DNA from: Branchiostoma floridae
Taxonomy: Eukaryota; Chordata; Leptocardii; Amphioxiformes; Branchiostomatidae
NCBI RefSeq assembly: GCF_000003815.2
Contig: NC_049987.1
Location: 14,602,266-14,666,265 of the forward strand
Length of the DNA: 64,000 nt
Reading direction: 5' to 3'
Both the position numbers and the translations under genes were made by a program. The notes under the pieces were generated by a model. That model saw only the letters and a program-made list of their open reading frames with translations, was not told the origin of the DNA and did not search any database. Positions 41,396 through 54,500 of the stretch are shown piece by piece; position 1 is the stretch's first letter; every line of letters begins with the position of its first letter.

Positions 41396-41979
41396 AGGTT
41401 ATATGACGATAATGATTTGAAATCAGTGATGCACATTGATAGAAGGCTTTACAGTTTGTAGTTATGCTTTTAAAGATTGAAAAATGCCTCCACATCTTGA
41501 TGGTGACATGCCTGTATTATGTGTAGACTTTTGTCCGGGATGAGTTGGTTTGCAATATTTGATGCCCCTATACTTTTTATTTTGAAAGTACGTCTTAACC
41601 CAGTTGCTAGGCCAAGGCCAAGTTACATTTTAACAATTGGAAAACAATCTAGATATATATTGTACAAACATGATTTTCTCTTGCGCAACAAAACTGAGGA
41701 GAACATATTGAAAAACGATTCTGCAACGCTATCAAAAATTCTATGTCCCTTGCCATAGGTTGACTAAAAAACTGCTAGTTTCGTCAGGTTTTGCTAGAGT
41801 ATGTTGGGTGACCGTAAGCACAGCATTTTGCCCTTTGACACAACATGGCATAATTATAACCTGAAGGCAAAATCACACCTGTAAGGTTAACTTTTTAGGT
41901 CAGTTTGCGAGGAAGTGTGATACGCATTTCAAAATACTATACACTTCGAAACAGCAATACGAGGCTTCGTCTTTTGTGA

Positions 41980-43577
41980 TTAATTTTTTGGTAATGTGAA
42001 GTTAAGTTCTTTTATGAATGCCCTGTGCCTGTTTGCTTTCCAACGAGCAAACGCCTCCCAAATCGCAACACAAGAGGTCCCTATCAGCACACACCCTAGA
42101 CCAAAACCTTCCAGAACTGTAGGGACAAAGCCTAGCATTAACCATTGTAGGCCATAGGCAGGAAATACATTGACTTGATACAGGGCAGTTATTGCGTTAA
42201 CCTCAACTAGCTTCAGAGCAAGGTAGAAGAAAAGCACTCTGAATGCAGTACTAAAACAACTTATAGATAGCATTGCGGCGGTAAACAGTTCGAGGTGCCA
42301 TGTTACACTGGTAAAACATAATGCTATCCCTGCGCAAACCGTACTTATTACATATGTATACACTATCATCATCGTTCGTGAGGTGTTCTCCGCCAGGCCT
42401 TTAGCGTGAACGATAATTGCGCCGTGAAATATTGCTGAGAATATGGCCAGACCCATTCCCAGACCAACGTCCCAGTCTGTTGATGACCCCTTGTTGACGA
42501 AGCTACCGTAGCCGAGAAGTACAACACCAGCGATGCACCAAAGACTGCCAACAATGGTCGCACAGGATGGATCCTGAAGTGACGCAGAATAGGAACACGT
42601 TTTAATTGGTTACACCTTACAATTTGACAACTGCGTGGGTGAAGTCTGAAGTCATCTTGGCTCTGCAAGCTACAACCCCATTAATTGGACCATAGCCAAA
42701 CCATACTTACGATTCTCCAAGTATCCTATTACACCACTGCCGCCTTACATACTGCAACCCTGCAGTATTCACATAGCTGCTTACGCACAACAAGACAAAC
42801 ACCAACTGAATGCTCCCTATATAGTCAGCGTAGTTATAGTTATGGTAGAGACTAGATCTCTTTCAATTGTTTTTTTTACAATGGGCCATGGCATGTAAAT
42901 TTTATGGATGACGTTAGTACGCGTATATATATATGTTCCTGATTTCGACCACAGATGGTCCACATGACAAAGAACACAAAAGGTGGGAAGACATGTCGTG
43001 TGGCAATTGCGATTTAAAGCGACACTAATGTAGGTAGCCTTGAGTACAGTTGTCAACTTTGTAACTTTATTTCTTGCTACAGCTTTTATGGTCACTACTT
43101 CGAAAATTTAGGCATCTCTTCCTATCCCTCTTGTTGTTTATTGCACTTTCTCAACATATTTCGAGTATGAAGAGGCCACCATCCATGGAATTAAGATACT
43201 GTGGCCTACACACGTTTACAGCTTACCTCTTGAAGGAAAGTACAGGAAAAAATGACACAGAAGACCGGAGCGCTGGCGTTGTGAACTGTCTCTGCGTTGG
43301 CTGGAGGAACGAATTGGTATGCATAGATGTGGCAAAGAATATTGACGAATCTACCCAAACCTTGAAACATCAAATGAAGCGCCTGCTTATATTCCTTTAG
43401 GCGGAGGTTGGTCTTTTGGTAGGCGACGATGCAGAGTGGGACCAGAAGAATGAGCACATCGTTAAAGAGATGCAGCTGTATGGCGGTGTATCCCCGGTCC
43501 TGGACATACCGGGATGTTGCAGGCACCAATCCTGCAAACAGACCTCCCGCCAGACAAGCCGCCACACCCAACTGGTT
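41980..43577 (-). CDS. SLC35G-like drug/metabolite transporter, 5' end not located
   Basis: EamA/DMT-superfamily membrane transporter, closest to SLC35G1-type proteins. Minus-strand exons 43227-43577 (117 codons) and 41980-42573 (197 codons plus stop), joined in phase 0. The first begins within TM1 (LGVAACLAGGLFAGLVPATS) and covers about TM1-4, ending CTFLQE. The second begins DPSCATIVGSLWCIAGVVLL and runs through the remaining helices to KELNFTLPKN. The join gives the same spacing between the conserved LKE-type motif and the next helix as the human protein as I remember it. About 314 aa are visible, so one short upstream exon with the start codon is missing, somewhere above 43577. Substrate unknown. 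Its last exon is partly duplicated as a pseudogene at 32414-32868. It faces TRIM copy R tail to tail. Confidence 0.85.
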
Positions 43578-43677
43578 CTGAAGTAAAGATATAATAGTAT
43601 AAGTACTGATAATAATGAATGAGTTTAATGATAATGACACCAATAATGTACTTATAATGGTATAAGTGATACTGTTG

Positions 43678-43724
43678 GTGATGGTTAAGATGATGATGAT
43701 GAAGATGATGATGATGAAGATGAT
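43678..43724. repeat. (GAT/GAA)n microsatellite
   Basis: Imperfect GATGATGAAGATGAT-type run upstream of the SLC35G-like exon. Confidence 0.8.
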
Positions 43725-43865
43725 CGGATGGCTATATCACGCCCTAAAAACTATTTCTGTAGATTTCTGCCCAAGTGATGAATAAATATAGCCAGAGTAT
43801 CAGCCTTGTTAATTTACCCAAGGAGGTTTATCTTAACCTCAGTGGTTTACCGGGGCTCTCATACT

Positions 43866-44230
43866 CCCCGTGCCTTGACACAGTGGTATTGTGTCCGCCT
43901 CGTGACCGAGAGGTTGCGGGATCGACTCCGCCTGCCGTGCTGCCGATCTTGTGCCCTTGGGAAAGGCACTTTACACGACTTTCCTCACTTTACTCAAGTG
44001 AAAATGAGTCGTCCCTCGGATAGGACGTTAAATGGAGGTCCCGTGTAAGAGGAGGGCCATACCCCGGGCACGTTAAAGAACCCGCCACACGTGCGATGGT
44101 GCGGTGTGAGCGGTTCAAAACCTACAGTACCTTGGCCGCACCTGGGGCAATTGCTGTCGTATTGAGGTCACCTGAGTGGCGCCGAATGGCAGCTCGCTCC
44201 AGACCCTTGCGATTTAGCCCCGCCTATTGT
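43866..44230 (+). mobile_element. tRNA-derived SINE
   Basis: tRNA-like head with A-box-like TGACACAGTGG (about 43879) and B-box-like GGGATCGACTCC (about 43918), then body motifs CGATCTTGTGCCCTTGGG, AAAGGCACTTTACACGAC and TTTCCTCACTTTACTC. The body is shared with the fragment at 8255-8490. The head has variable-arm-like extra sequence typical of Ser/Leu-type tRNAs. No TSD was identified. Confidence 0.7.
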
Positions 44231-46320
44231 AAGCTCCTCGCAATTCAGCCCCTGGCTGCAAAGAGAGAGTAGTCGGCCCACCCAATAACCAAATAACCAA
44301 AAACCAATGGGAGCCCCGGAAAAGCTGACGTCACATTTCTACAAAGAGGCCCAGCAAGGCAGTTATGGGGAAGGAAAAGTACGATATAAAAGACAACAAA
44401 AACACAAAACGGACCACAAATAATTCAACATCATGCCTTGTGCATATTTATCGGCATAGACTTTAATTTTTCGTTTCCGCAAACAGCCAAGCCGGGCCCG
44501 GGTTGAAAATGTGACGTAGGTCTAAACTAAGAAGCTGGTAGTACTCAGGCTAGAATAAATACATACATACATAAAATAAAGTTTGACAATATAAAACAGA
44601 AATGCATCAGTTCACTGATATTTTCAACATCATGTGTTTAGTTATACGAACAAACATTGTGCAATTATCGAAATGGGAACATGTTGGAAAACTATTTTGT
44701 TAGATGGAACATTTTATGTCTCTTGTCAGAGGTCGACACCCCTAAATAGGTAGGGTCGGTAGGCTTTTGGTACGATCCGTCGTAGGTCGGTCGGGCATTA
44801 CCGGAAATACAACCTTTTCCTAGGCCTTGTTCTCACTGGTCTGTGATGCGTTGGCGGCACTGCTGTGTTCTAAATTGAGTTAATGTTACCCTTGACTTTA
44901 TAATGGGAATATTATACAAAACGTGCACGTATGACTAAAAAAACGTAAAAGATTCGTTTTGTCGATGAAATCTGCTGAGCGTACCACAGCTTTAGTGAGA
45001 TGCCCCCCTTTGTACCATCATTTGATACTGAATGCGTAACTCTTGTAACACTGAAAATAAGAGTTGTCCACGTAGCTTCTATTCATGTATTTTTTTTACA
45101 CAAAAACAAAATGATGAAATGTGCCTTACCTTGAAACACGACCGCCAAGTGGTGCCCTTGATCTTGTCTTCAGAGTGTTCTATGTCCATCTTGATTTTAT
45201 CGATGTCTTCATGCTGGCTTCTTCGTCAATCTTTCTTCTAGTGTACAAATGGTATCAATTATATGTATATGTATATGGACTTTCATACTGTTATCCGTTC
45301 TTTCTGGTGGGTAATCTTTAACTAGGTATACGCTGTAAAAAAGGGTACTGATCTTAAACCAGATTGTGGTCATTGTTGCATGACATGTGCACAAATCTTG
45401 CATAACTTTACACAAAAATACGAGTACATGTTGTTGGCATTGATAACCGAGATTGTTAATAAACACAAGCATGGACCCGTATTTCCCTTTTCCCTAATCT
45501 GTCACAGAATATGGCAGGCAACTAGTTGCAACACCTTATACTGTACTCTACTATGTCCGTCTTAGTACTAGTAGTCCGTACTCGTCGTCCGCCAAAACAT
45601 AACTGCCAATTCAGCTTCGTCACTAGACTTCTATTTTGAAAAAAGAAGAGGGTTTATGAAATACATGTACTACAATGCCAATGGATACGCCTACATACCC
45701 TCTTCTTCAGTCACAATATTCGCCATCTTGACCCTCAAAAAATGCAACGTGACATGTAGGCCAAAAAAAATGTTGTCTTTCTAGATAGTTACCCGACCTA
45801 CCCTAGCCTATTTTAGGTTGACCTGAGCAAAACCTAACCAAAGTCGGCTTTGTACTAGGACTGCTATTATAATCAAGACATGAGTGTATGAAATACAACA
45901 ATGTCAACAGATACACATACATACCCGGCTCTTCTTTAGTCATAACGTTAGTAATCTTTCTTCAAACAATGCAACGCGGCATGGACTAGTTACAGGTACA
46001 CATAAACCTACTTTTCAAGTCATACATAACCGGCTAGCCACAAAGCACAGACAACTGTCCCCTGTCATACATACCCATCAAACCTGCATCGTCCAATTTT
46101 ATTTCGTTAAAAGACCATCTTAAACAAACTGTCTTCACAAACAATCATGTCCCACCAAGACGCAAAGTTGAGGACGATTGCTCTATTCACAAGGCAAAAT
46201 CAATTGAGCACATTGATATGTTTTGACTTGTTGTGACCTGTACTGATGTACTTAGCTCGGTCGGGCAAAACTGTACAATAAAGGTCTTCATTCATCCATT
46301 CATTGACGTAGTGTAAAATA
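44231..46320. other. Intergenic region, nothing firmly recognised
   Basis: AT-rich. One imperfect duplication: 45640-45750 resembles 45886-45985 (ATGAAATACA, CAATGCAACG, CTCTTCTT words in the same order). Open frames are short and unlike known families. Confidence 0.45.
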
Positions 46321-46526
46321 CTGTAAATGCAGAAATGTTCGCGGTGGATTAATGTTCGCGGTTTTCTCGGTGACCACTATACCGCGAACATAAAACCACC
46401 GCGAACATTTTTCTCATGGTATTCGACTGCAGTCTATGGTGTTACCGCGAAATTAAATCCTCCGCGAAAAGTCCCTTTTCCCGCTACCGCGAAATTAAAT
46501 CCCCGCGAACTTAAATGCATTTACAG
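46321..46526. mobile_element. Mariner-type MITE family B, copy 1
   Basis: Terminal inverted repeats CTGTAAATGC and GCATTTACAG, flanked by TA on each side. The interior is rich in CGCGAACA and CGCGAAATTAAATC. The TA target and short terminal repeats fit Tc1/mariner-driven MITEs. Copy 2 is at 60827-61018. Confidence 0.85.
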
Positions 46527-46599
46527 TACCAGAAACATGAAGTTATTTTAGGAACGCACAACAAACACAAAGACCACATTTTAATGTTTAAGAAACATA

Positions 46600-47162
46600 G
46601 CTTTGATTTATCAACGGTTTGTTGAAGTTCGCATATATTATAGTGATAAGTTTATTGCAAATACTTGCCCGAGGGCTAATTGCAAGTGACAAAAAATGAC
46701 AGACAAATAATGGTAAACACTAAATAAAACAGTATAGTAAGCGACTACTCTAGTCTAACTTAAAGATGTAACTTATTGGGTTTGACTTCTTTTTCTGAGA
46801 CAATGGAAGACGAAAGATCCCACTTTTTCTGTAATGTGTGGGTTTCGCGACGTTAAAAGGAGAGTAATTTTCTTTTTGTCTGTAAACGTGGAGATATTAG
46901 GATAGAATTTGGTAGCTTCTTTTAAGAGCTCTTTTCTCTCTTGATCATAGAAGGGGCAGTTTGAAATACATGTAGAATGTGTTTCGTTTTCTACCATATC
47001 TAACGTACAGTATTTACAAGTTCTTTCGCACACGGGTAACTTCTTTATATGTATAATATTTTTATATAATGACATATATAATATTAAAAACTGTGGGCAT
47101 CTATTGCGTCTGTGGACATGTATTCTGTGGAATAAGATGTTTTTTTCTGGGTTAACCAACAC
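46600..47162 (-). mobile_element. Non-LTR retrotransposon 3' fragment
   Basis: Minus-strand frame 46773-47162 (129 aa) ends a LINE-type ORF2: CERTCKYC, then VENETHSTCISNCPFYDQER, the usual Cys/His tail after reverse transcriptase. The reverse transcriptase core is absent. The sequence just beyond the stop (46600-46770) resembles a LINE 3' UTR. It is 5'-truncated, as is common for LINE insertions. Family not determined. Confidence 0.65.
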
Positions 47163-47277
47163 GGCTATCTGGAGCCAATATTGCTTAGGTTGCCTTTATT
47201 GAATTCATATTACGTTGTTACCAAATACATGTACTAGTATGTGTAATTGATACTACAGTGTGATGTACATATAGTAA

Positions 47278-47570
47278 ATTAGCTATCCCGCCAACCACGC
47301 ACAGTTGTACTTGAAGCGGTGTGTGTAAAAGTTATCTGAAACGCCGTCTTCTTAAAAACAAAGGATTATTCTAAAAAGGTGTGAGTGGACCGATCTCGAT
47401 AAATAATAATGTAAATCAGCCGACAATCGAGCCGCGGACCGAAAGAGAAAATTGGGAGAACACCTTCGGAGAAAAACAATGGCGACGTCCAATTTTGCTT
47501 TCGCGGCGGTGACTTCCAGCTGACGCGGTGTCCTTTGTTTTACTTTACCACGAAATCTCTTCTTTAGGAG
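47278..47570. repeat. Dispersed duplicate block, copy 2
   Basis: Same orientation as 30897-31180, with long exact words in order. On the minus strand it sits in a frame beginning MSDFYDMAVRLDHNLLKKRF (47352-47612), but the homologous frame in copy 1 diverges, so coding is unproven. Confidence 0.8.
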
Positions 47571-47612
47571 GTTATGGTCAAGTCGTACAGCCATGTCATA
47601 AAAATCAGACAT

Positions 47613-50600
47613 TTTTAGTCAGTAAAAGCAGCAAGGATTTCCGTGTATAAAATGTGATTTTGGGGACGACACAAAACAAGACTAGGCGAGACAGTACAAA
47701 TCTCTACTGTTTCGATGAACCATTTTGCGCGCTGTTTTCTCTCAAGGGAGTTAAATCCTTTAATCCAAGAATAATAATTCGCTACTTTACGGTAATGATT
47801 CACCCGTCCAGTTATACCGGGCTGATAAAACTAGTCTGAGACTAGTCGGAAACTACAGACGATATAGGTACAGATAACGAAACACCTGCAAGGGGGAGGG
47901 GGGCAATGGAACGATTGGGTCAGGAACAATAGATTTCGTAGAATAGTAAAAACGTGATCTTTTGGTACACTAGGCACATTTTTTCTAACAGAGTAGAAAC
48001 TGGTCAAATGGAATTAATAACACACCAGAGGAGTAAGCCCGCCATAATTTTTAAGATTTTATTTTGCAACCCATACAGGCTTTGTTTCTTTCACTCTTGA
48101 CGCTTCTTTAAATCAAGTTGGTACAATTTGCTTAACTTATATGATATATCAGTATATCATATAGTTTTAGAAACAGAACAGAAAAGAAAAAACTTCAGAA
48201 AACGTTGATTTTTTTATGTGAAATAAAACAAAACCGAAGAGGATTTTCACGTGTATCAATGGGAACAAGTGATTTTATGAAAGGTGAAAACACAATGCTA
48301 AAACGACTGCTCAAAACATCACTGATTCTAGTCGATTGAAATTCGAAAAAGTCTATCTGAGTCACAAAGATTTTAAGCCGAACAGGAAATGTGTCTTTGT
48401 TGAGGTATTTCCTGCGTCCACCCACGTGTTTCGACCTTTAATCTTGATGACGTAATTAATGTCATTTGTTGGTCAGTATTCTCGGAATTCAGACGACAGG
48501 ATGAGCAACCGGACCGAACCAAATCCCTCGCTCCTATGGGCGCGCAGGGTAATCAACTAAAGTGCCATCTGCGAGTGGACACATTTTATGATTCACACAC
48601 ACCTTCCTTTTTCCTGTACCTTTTTGCTAATGAGGAGTCCAGTTCGTTACTTAGAAGACTTCCCAGGAGACATTTTGACAGAAAGATGGAAAGAATCGCG
48701 CCTCTTTCGCCCGAACGTGAGAAAAAATGGACGACATCAATCAAATCTGCTGTTTCAGACGTTGATGGATGAAGAAACACAACCCCAAGGACATATTTTT
48801 TTGCCTATCAATTTCCTTTTACCTACCATACTTAACAATAGTGTATAGATTAGTGCATTTAGATAAGACCTAGATCTTCTGTGACTTCTAGATCCTACTA
48901 GTATGTAGTCTCGACTTTCGAGATGACAGAGTGCTTGGACGATCTAGGCTAAAACATCATTGTATAAAACCTTGATAGTCTCTCAAAATATTCGCCAAGT
49001 TTTATAGCCTTTTGGGGATGTGAGTCATTTTCTAGAAGAGATAATTAGCATTTTATAGCCAATTGTTAGTTTTGTACGATTTTTCCTTACACTCTGACGA
49101 AAATGTCAGATTTCGTTATCAAGTTTTGCTATCGTCAGAACAGCCGCCGTTAGCTTCTTTATGCAAAGTATAATCTTGTCATACCACATGGGATTAATGA
49201 TCAATCCTTTCTTCTTCTCAAAACGCTGCCATTTTTTTCAACAAAACGACAAAATATTAATAGCTATAAGTAACTCCAGTGGAGGATTTTTGCCTCACAT
49301 TACGTTCATGTAAATCGCTTTGCAACATGTCAGCGAATCGTCTTTATGATTGGGAACAGAGAAACATGAAGGCTTTGTCTGAATCAGATAGCTGTAGCGG
49401 GGATCGCTTACGTCGTCGCCCGGCCACCTGCCGCGGTGAGAGAGTGATTATCGTCCGGGGCTCCCCGAGGGTTTGTCGGGAATTTACGCGTGCCATTCTC
49501 CTGCCTAGACTCAATTAGACCCTTCTTTCCATCACCACGGTGGATTTTCACCTAAATGGCAAGACAAAGGCCAAACTCCCGGCAGTTAGGTTTTGTTATA
49601 AGGTGTGCATTATTTTGAAGTTCATCAAATCGAACTTCATCTGCATGTGGTTTATAATGTTATACTTGCCAGACATGATGTTTGTAACTTTGAAAATTCT
49701 TAGAGAACACTCCATACCGTAAAAGAGAAAGAATGCTCAATTTCGTTGAGAATTTGGGAGAAAAGAAACAAGATTTTTGGGTCTTTCACCTATATGCCTA
49801 GATGTGCAATAGTCCCGAAGGCAGCGGATAGATATGACAATCTTTTACTTTTCTCTCTAAGTTGTAACATATGATTGGATATAGTCTTAACCACTTAACC
49901 AATGAGAACAAAGAAGACATACACGACCAACCGTTTCCTCGGGACAAGGTTGTTTATTCTTAGTCTCAGAGACGGAGTATAAAATATACCCCACACTAGG
50001 TGTGGAATAGACCTTCTGTTTTATGATATGGTTACTAAAAAAACTGTTCCTCCAAAACATGGCACTCTTTGGAAATGCGAGGCTCTTTTTTGGCACAACT
50101 CTCTTCTTTTGAATCAGTAAATACAGCAGCAATGCTCACAATATTACAAAAGTCATTTGCATAGACTTATCCTTTCTTGCAACAAACAAATGCCAAACAC
50201 AATCGCTAATGCAACATATCGCTTGGACTTCTTTTATCATCAAGTATTTCATAACTATCTAATCGTAGGGCATCTACTTTCCTAAATTTCTACTCCTAAG
50301 AAAAGAAAAGTACGAAAACGTAGTAGGATCACATGACATAAGTATGTGTACAACATGTATAGTATAAATCAATAATAGTCGGAAAATGAGCAGCGAAGGA
50401 TCTTACAAGTTACCAAAAAACGACGAAAATCCGCACACAACCCACAGATGTTGTGGGGAGTGGGGGATATGCATATTCAAACTATTGCACAATAGGACGT
50501 GGAATTGCACATGGAAACGTGTGACGTGTTTTCCGTAACAAAGGAATGTTTACATCTGTTTGGAATTTCGGGGATTTCTAATGGAAATGCCACTTTCTCG

Positions 50601-51524
50601 TGTTTTGGTTCGGGGTTATCCGAAAAAGAAATATTTTCAGTCACAAAGATTTCCTCAACGACAAAATGACGTTGCTACGACCGGGCACTTGTTTTTCTTA
50701 CCAACTATCAGATAGTCAGACAACAACAAAAGCCGTTTGCCAAGTTGTCTACCAAAATCGGCCAAAGAAGCAAAGAATGGCAGATGGGCCAGATTATGAA
50801 AAATAAGCCAATCTGTGGCGCCAGGGGCACTGGGTTTGTTTTGATTTCCATTCAAAAGTGCCAAATTGGACTTAATTTGTAGCATTCGTAACAAACTTGT
50901 CCCCTTGTTCGAGCACAAACTGGCGAGATATTTCGTGACTGTTTTCTTGAAATTGACACAACTTTTATCTACCTAGCAACTTTTTACGTGGTTACAATTG
51001 CGAATTTGAACCCTTGTCCATAACACAAAAGTCCTAACAGAAACTAGAGATACAGCGTTACACTATTACATATAAATTAGTCTCATAACATAGCTGCCAT
51101 TCGAATATCAACTAATAACTACCCGACACCCAAAATGTACAAGGTAAAGCGCTCTGAATACAATACTTAACTTTTGTCCTCAATTCTAAAAGAGGCTCAC
51201 AAAGTTTACGTCATTTTTCATATCACGATGCGGAAAAAAAACTAGCCGTCCAATTTTTCAGGGAAGCAAGATGCCCTCATTTGTTGTGTTAGAGTTAAAC
51301 TGTACAGACGCCAGAAGCGAAAACAAATCTGACATATCAACAAAAAATAAACGGTTGCGTCTAGAAAAATAAAACATGGCTAGCATTACACCTAGCGGCC
51401 ATCGTTGACAGTCCAGAACGTGGCTTACATAAGGCAAAACGTAGAAAAGTTGCTGTAATAGAGACAGCCCTTACAACGTTTAAACGGCTTTTTTGGCGAC
51501 GCGTTGGAGGTGGATCTCTTACAG
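47613..51524. other. Intergenic region downstream of POU gene
   Basis: AT-rich, no gene recognised. A few CpG-containing stretches occur at about 48480-48560 and 49380-49510. The POU3-like 3' UTR should occupy part of the right end. Confidence 0.45.
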
Positions 51525-54500
51525 TTACTGTGAGGAGATGGCGGCAGGGCTGTGAGCAGGCATCATGACGTGGTGGTGATGGTGGCCGTTATGGGCCAGG
51601 TGGTGCGGGATGGGGGAGGGCGCTCCTCGGTGGATGTCGATGTCGTCCCCGCCGTTGTACATGCCGTGGCCGTTGGTCATCAGTCCGTTGCCGTTGACGT
51701 GCCCGTTGGCGTGGCCGTTGACGTGACCGTTCATGTGGCCGTTCATCCCGTTGACGGCGTGGTACGGCGACATGCGACGTTCCTTCTGGCGGCGGTTACA
51801 GAACCATACGCGCACAACCTATGTGGGACAAAATATTAAGAAAGTGAATAAAAGACCAAAGCGTCAAAGAAAGCCATCGTTACTGTCGTTTCGATTCAAA
51901 TAGTAATCGTTGTCCTAAAATATAGTTATTGGATGTGAAAGGCTCTGATTAGTGATAATAAAGAAGAAATCAATCATTATCAGTCAACATCAAATTCTGT
52001 ACGTGCTCAAAGGACGTTATATGAGACGTCCTTGCGTGCTCAAATTAAGAAGTGAGTGGGTCAGTTTCTAAAAGAAGGTGACAATTCCGTTACAAATTGA
52101 ATGACATTTTCTAACTTTTGTTAGAAAAAAGTTGATCATCATCTTTACCTCTTTGTCAAGGTTGAGTCCCTCAGAAAGTTGGCTAATCTCGATCGCAGAC
52201 GGCTTGGGCTGCTTGTAGAAGAAAGTTTCCAATGCACCTTTCACTGACACCTGGGGGACAAAATAGTCTGGTATCAGTACATGTAAACATTTGATAAGCT
52301 TTGCAGTGTCGTATTTACTTTTTCTTTCAATAGTAGTTATTGTTATTGAAAATCATAACCATCCAAATGATCAATCCTAGAAGCCTTCAAAAACAAAGAA
52401 AGGCTAGTTCAAAACAAGTATTTAGTTTCTGCTTTTGTTCTTAAAGTTCCAGAATGTCATTTCAATCAAACATTAACTTGGAATAAGTTACCATTATTAG
52501 CATTAAAGCGAATAAAAGTAACTAGTAAACAGTAGAAATGAAACTTTTGACTGATAACTCGTTTACTTCTGTGTTGAAATGTTATGAAGCTTTGAAAGTC
52601 GTCTTATGTTAGGCATAGCTTGGAATGGCATGGTCTGTCGCGTGGTGACAAGACGAAAAATGCCCTCCAGTCTTAAGACCTATAATCAAGCAGTGATGAC
52701 GCAGACCGAACACGTTTCGGGAAGTCAAAATGATAGGGTTAGAGTTAGACAGGAAATACACGCACTTAATCACATTAAACATCTGCACTAGAGGGTAGAT
52801 CCGTAAAATTGGTAAGAAAAGGGGAAATGGAAAGAAAACGAAAACATCAGAAATATACTGCAGTTTTTCAGAGGCACATTCGATTGGCAAAATACTAATA
52901 GGAAATGACTTTTTTGTCAAAATTAAAAAAAAGCAAAGAAATGGAAAATTGGAAGCAGAACTAGAAATGGAAGAAGCAAAAACGAACCAGCAAAAACAAC
53001 AACCGTGGCTTTGGTAAAATACTAAGAGATAAAGAACGAAAAAATAAAACAAAAACAATTCTGTGTCATTGTCAGAGAGTGAAACTTTGGGATTATGCAT
53101 GCATGTATGATACCCGAATCAGCGAGGATTCACATGCATCGCCGCTTAAGCAGATCTTCATTAACCTCATCTCATACGCAAACGCCGCCTCTGTTTGTCC
53201 ACATAATTATGGAAACTTCTATTATGAAAACAAACCAAACTTAAGATCACACGCTGGGTGGTGGAGTCTTGAGATTTTGAGACACGTCAAACATTTCAGA
53301 AGAAAATTTCACGAAAAATAAAGTTCGTCCATCATTCCTAAGTCTAAGAAATAAAACTTCACGAAATATTAGAGAGACAATGTACATGGTTTTCTTTGTA
53401 TGTTTTTGATAACTTTTTATACTCTTTCACCACGGGACGACCAAACTACTTTGAATAAGCTAAACAAGCCATCTATCAAATGGACAGTTCTCAGTGAGGT
53501 GGAAGGCCAAAGTGCTTGTGATACAAATGTATCTAATTACCGCTAATCATACCAAAACCAATCTTTATCTTTTAGGAACACATTTTTCCAGCTTCAGTAA
53601 AACGTGTTCTTATATACACTTTGAAAAACAAACGTACATCTATACCCAACACTTAAATAAACTTTATACGAAGGTTTCTTTTTAGGGGCACTTAGCAACG
53701 GACCACCTTGGTTGAAAACCAATTGGAAAGCACTCGTCAAGTGAGGTCAAATAAGAAGTATTTGTTTACGTGTTTATGCCAATAGTGTTTACTACTGGTG
53801 ACGTTTTTGGAGGTTTTGAGTGTGGGGCATTGGAATGCCATGTGTACTTTGTGTTTTTGTCATAATAATGATAATATTTTTTTGCGCAGCGCCTCTCAAA
53901 GTTACTTAGTTTTAGGTTTAGCGATACGAGAAACTAGTATTTGTGGTAGTTAAAGAAAGAGACTATACTTACTTCGATGCTTGTGCGTTTCTTGCGCTTT
54001 CTCCCTGGTGTGATGACCTCCCCTCCTAGCCCTTCGTCTTTGGGTAGAGAACCTGGGCTCATGTTGGAGTCAGCGGTCTCCAACCACTTCTGTAGAAGCG
54101 GTTTCAGCTTGCACATGTTTTTGAAGCTCAACTGCAAGGCCTCGAACCGACAGATGGTGGTCTGACTGAGAACGTTTCCGTGGATCGTTCCAAGTGCTAG
54201 GCCAACGTCAGCCTGGGTGAAGCCGAGCTTGATTCTCCGTTGTTTGAAAACCATGGCGAATTGTTCGAGCTCGTCGGCGGTGGGAGACTCCTCTCCGTCC
54301 GCCTGTTCCCTGTCGTCGTCCCCCTCTGTGCTGGTTGAACCGCCCGAGCCGGCGCTGCCGTTGCTACGATGCTCGTTACCGTTGGGGATCTGTACGATAG
54401 GCGGCTGGGTAGCCGACGTGAAGATGCCGTTGAGCCCGCCGTGGCCGTTGACCATGCCGGTGTAAGCGGAGTGAGGGAAGGCGAAGCCCGCGGGGGTACC

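Larger units (their letters stand above)
32414..42456. repeat. Large inverted duplication (palindrome), about 4.7 and 5.3 kb arms
   Basis: Mirror-image order in the two arms: broken SLC35G exon, repeat, ubiquitin-like exons, MITE, finger exon, TRIM exon, promoter; then the same in reverse. Corresponding landmarks pair about a centre at 37.12 kb (for example ATGs 36571 and 37659). Arms have diverged by many substitutions and indels, so it is not a recent assembly artefact. The left end is sharply defined at 32414. Confidence 0.92.
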
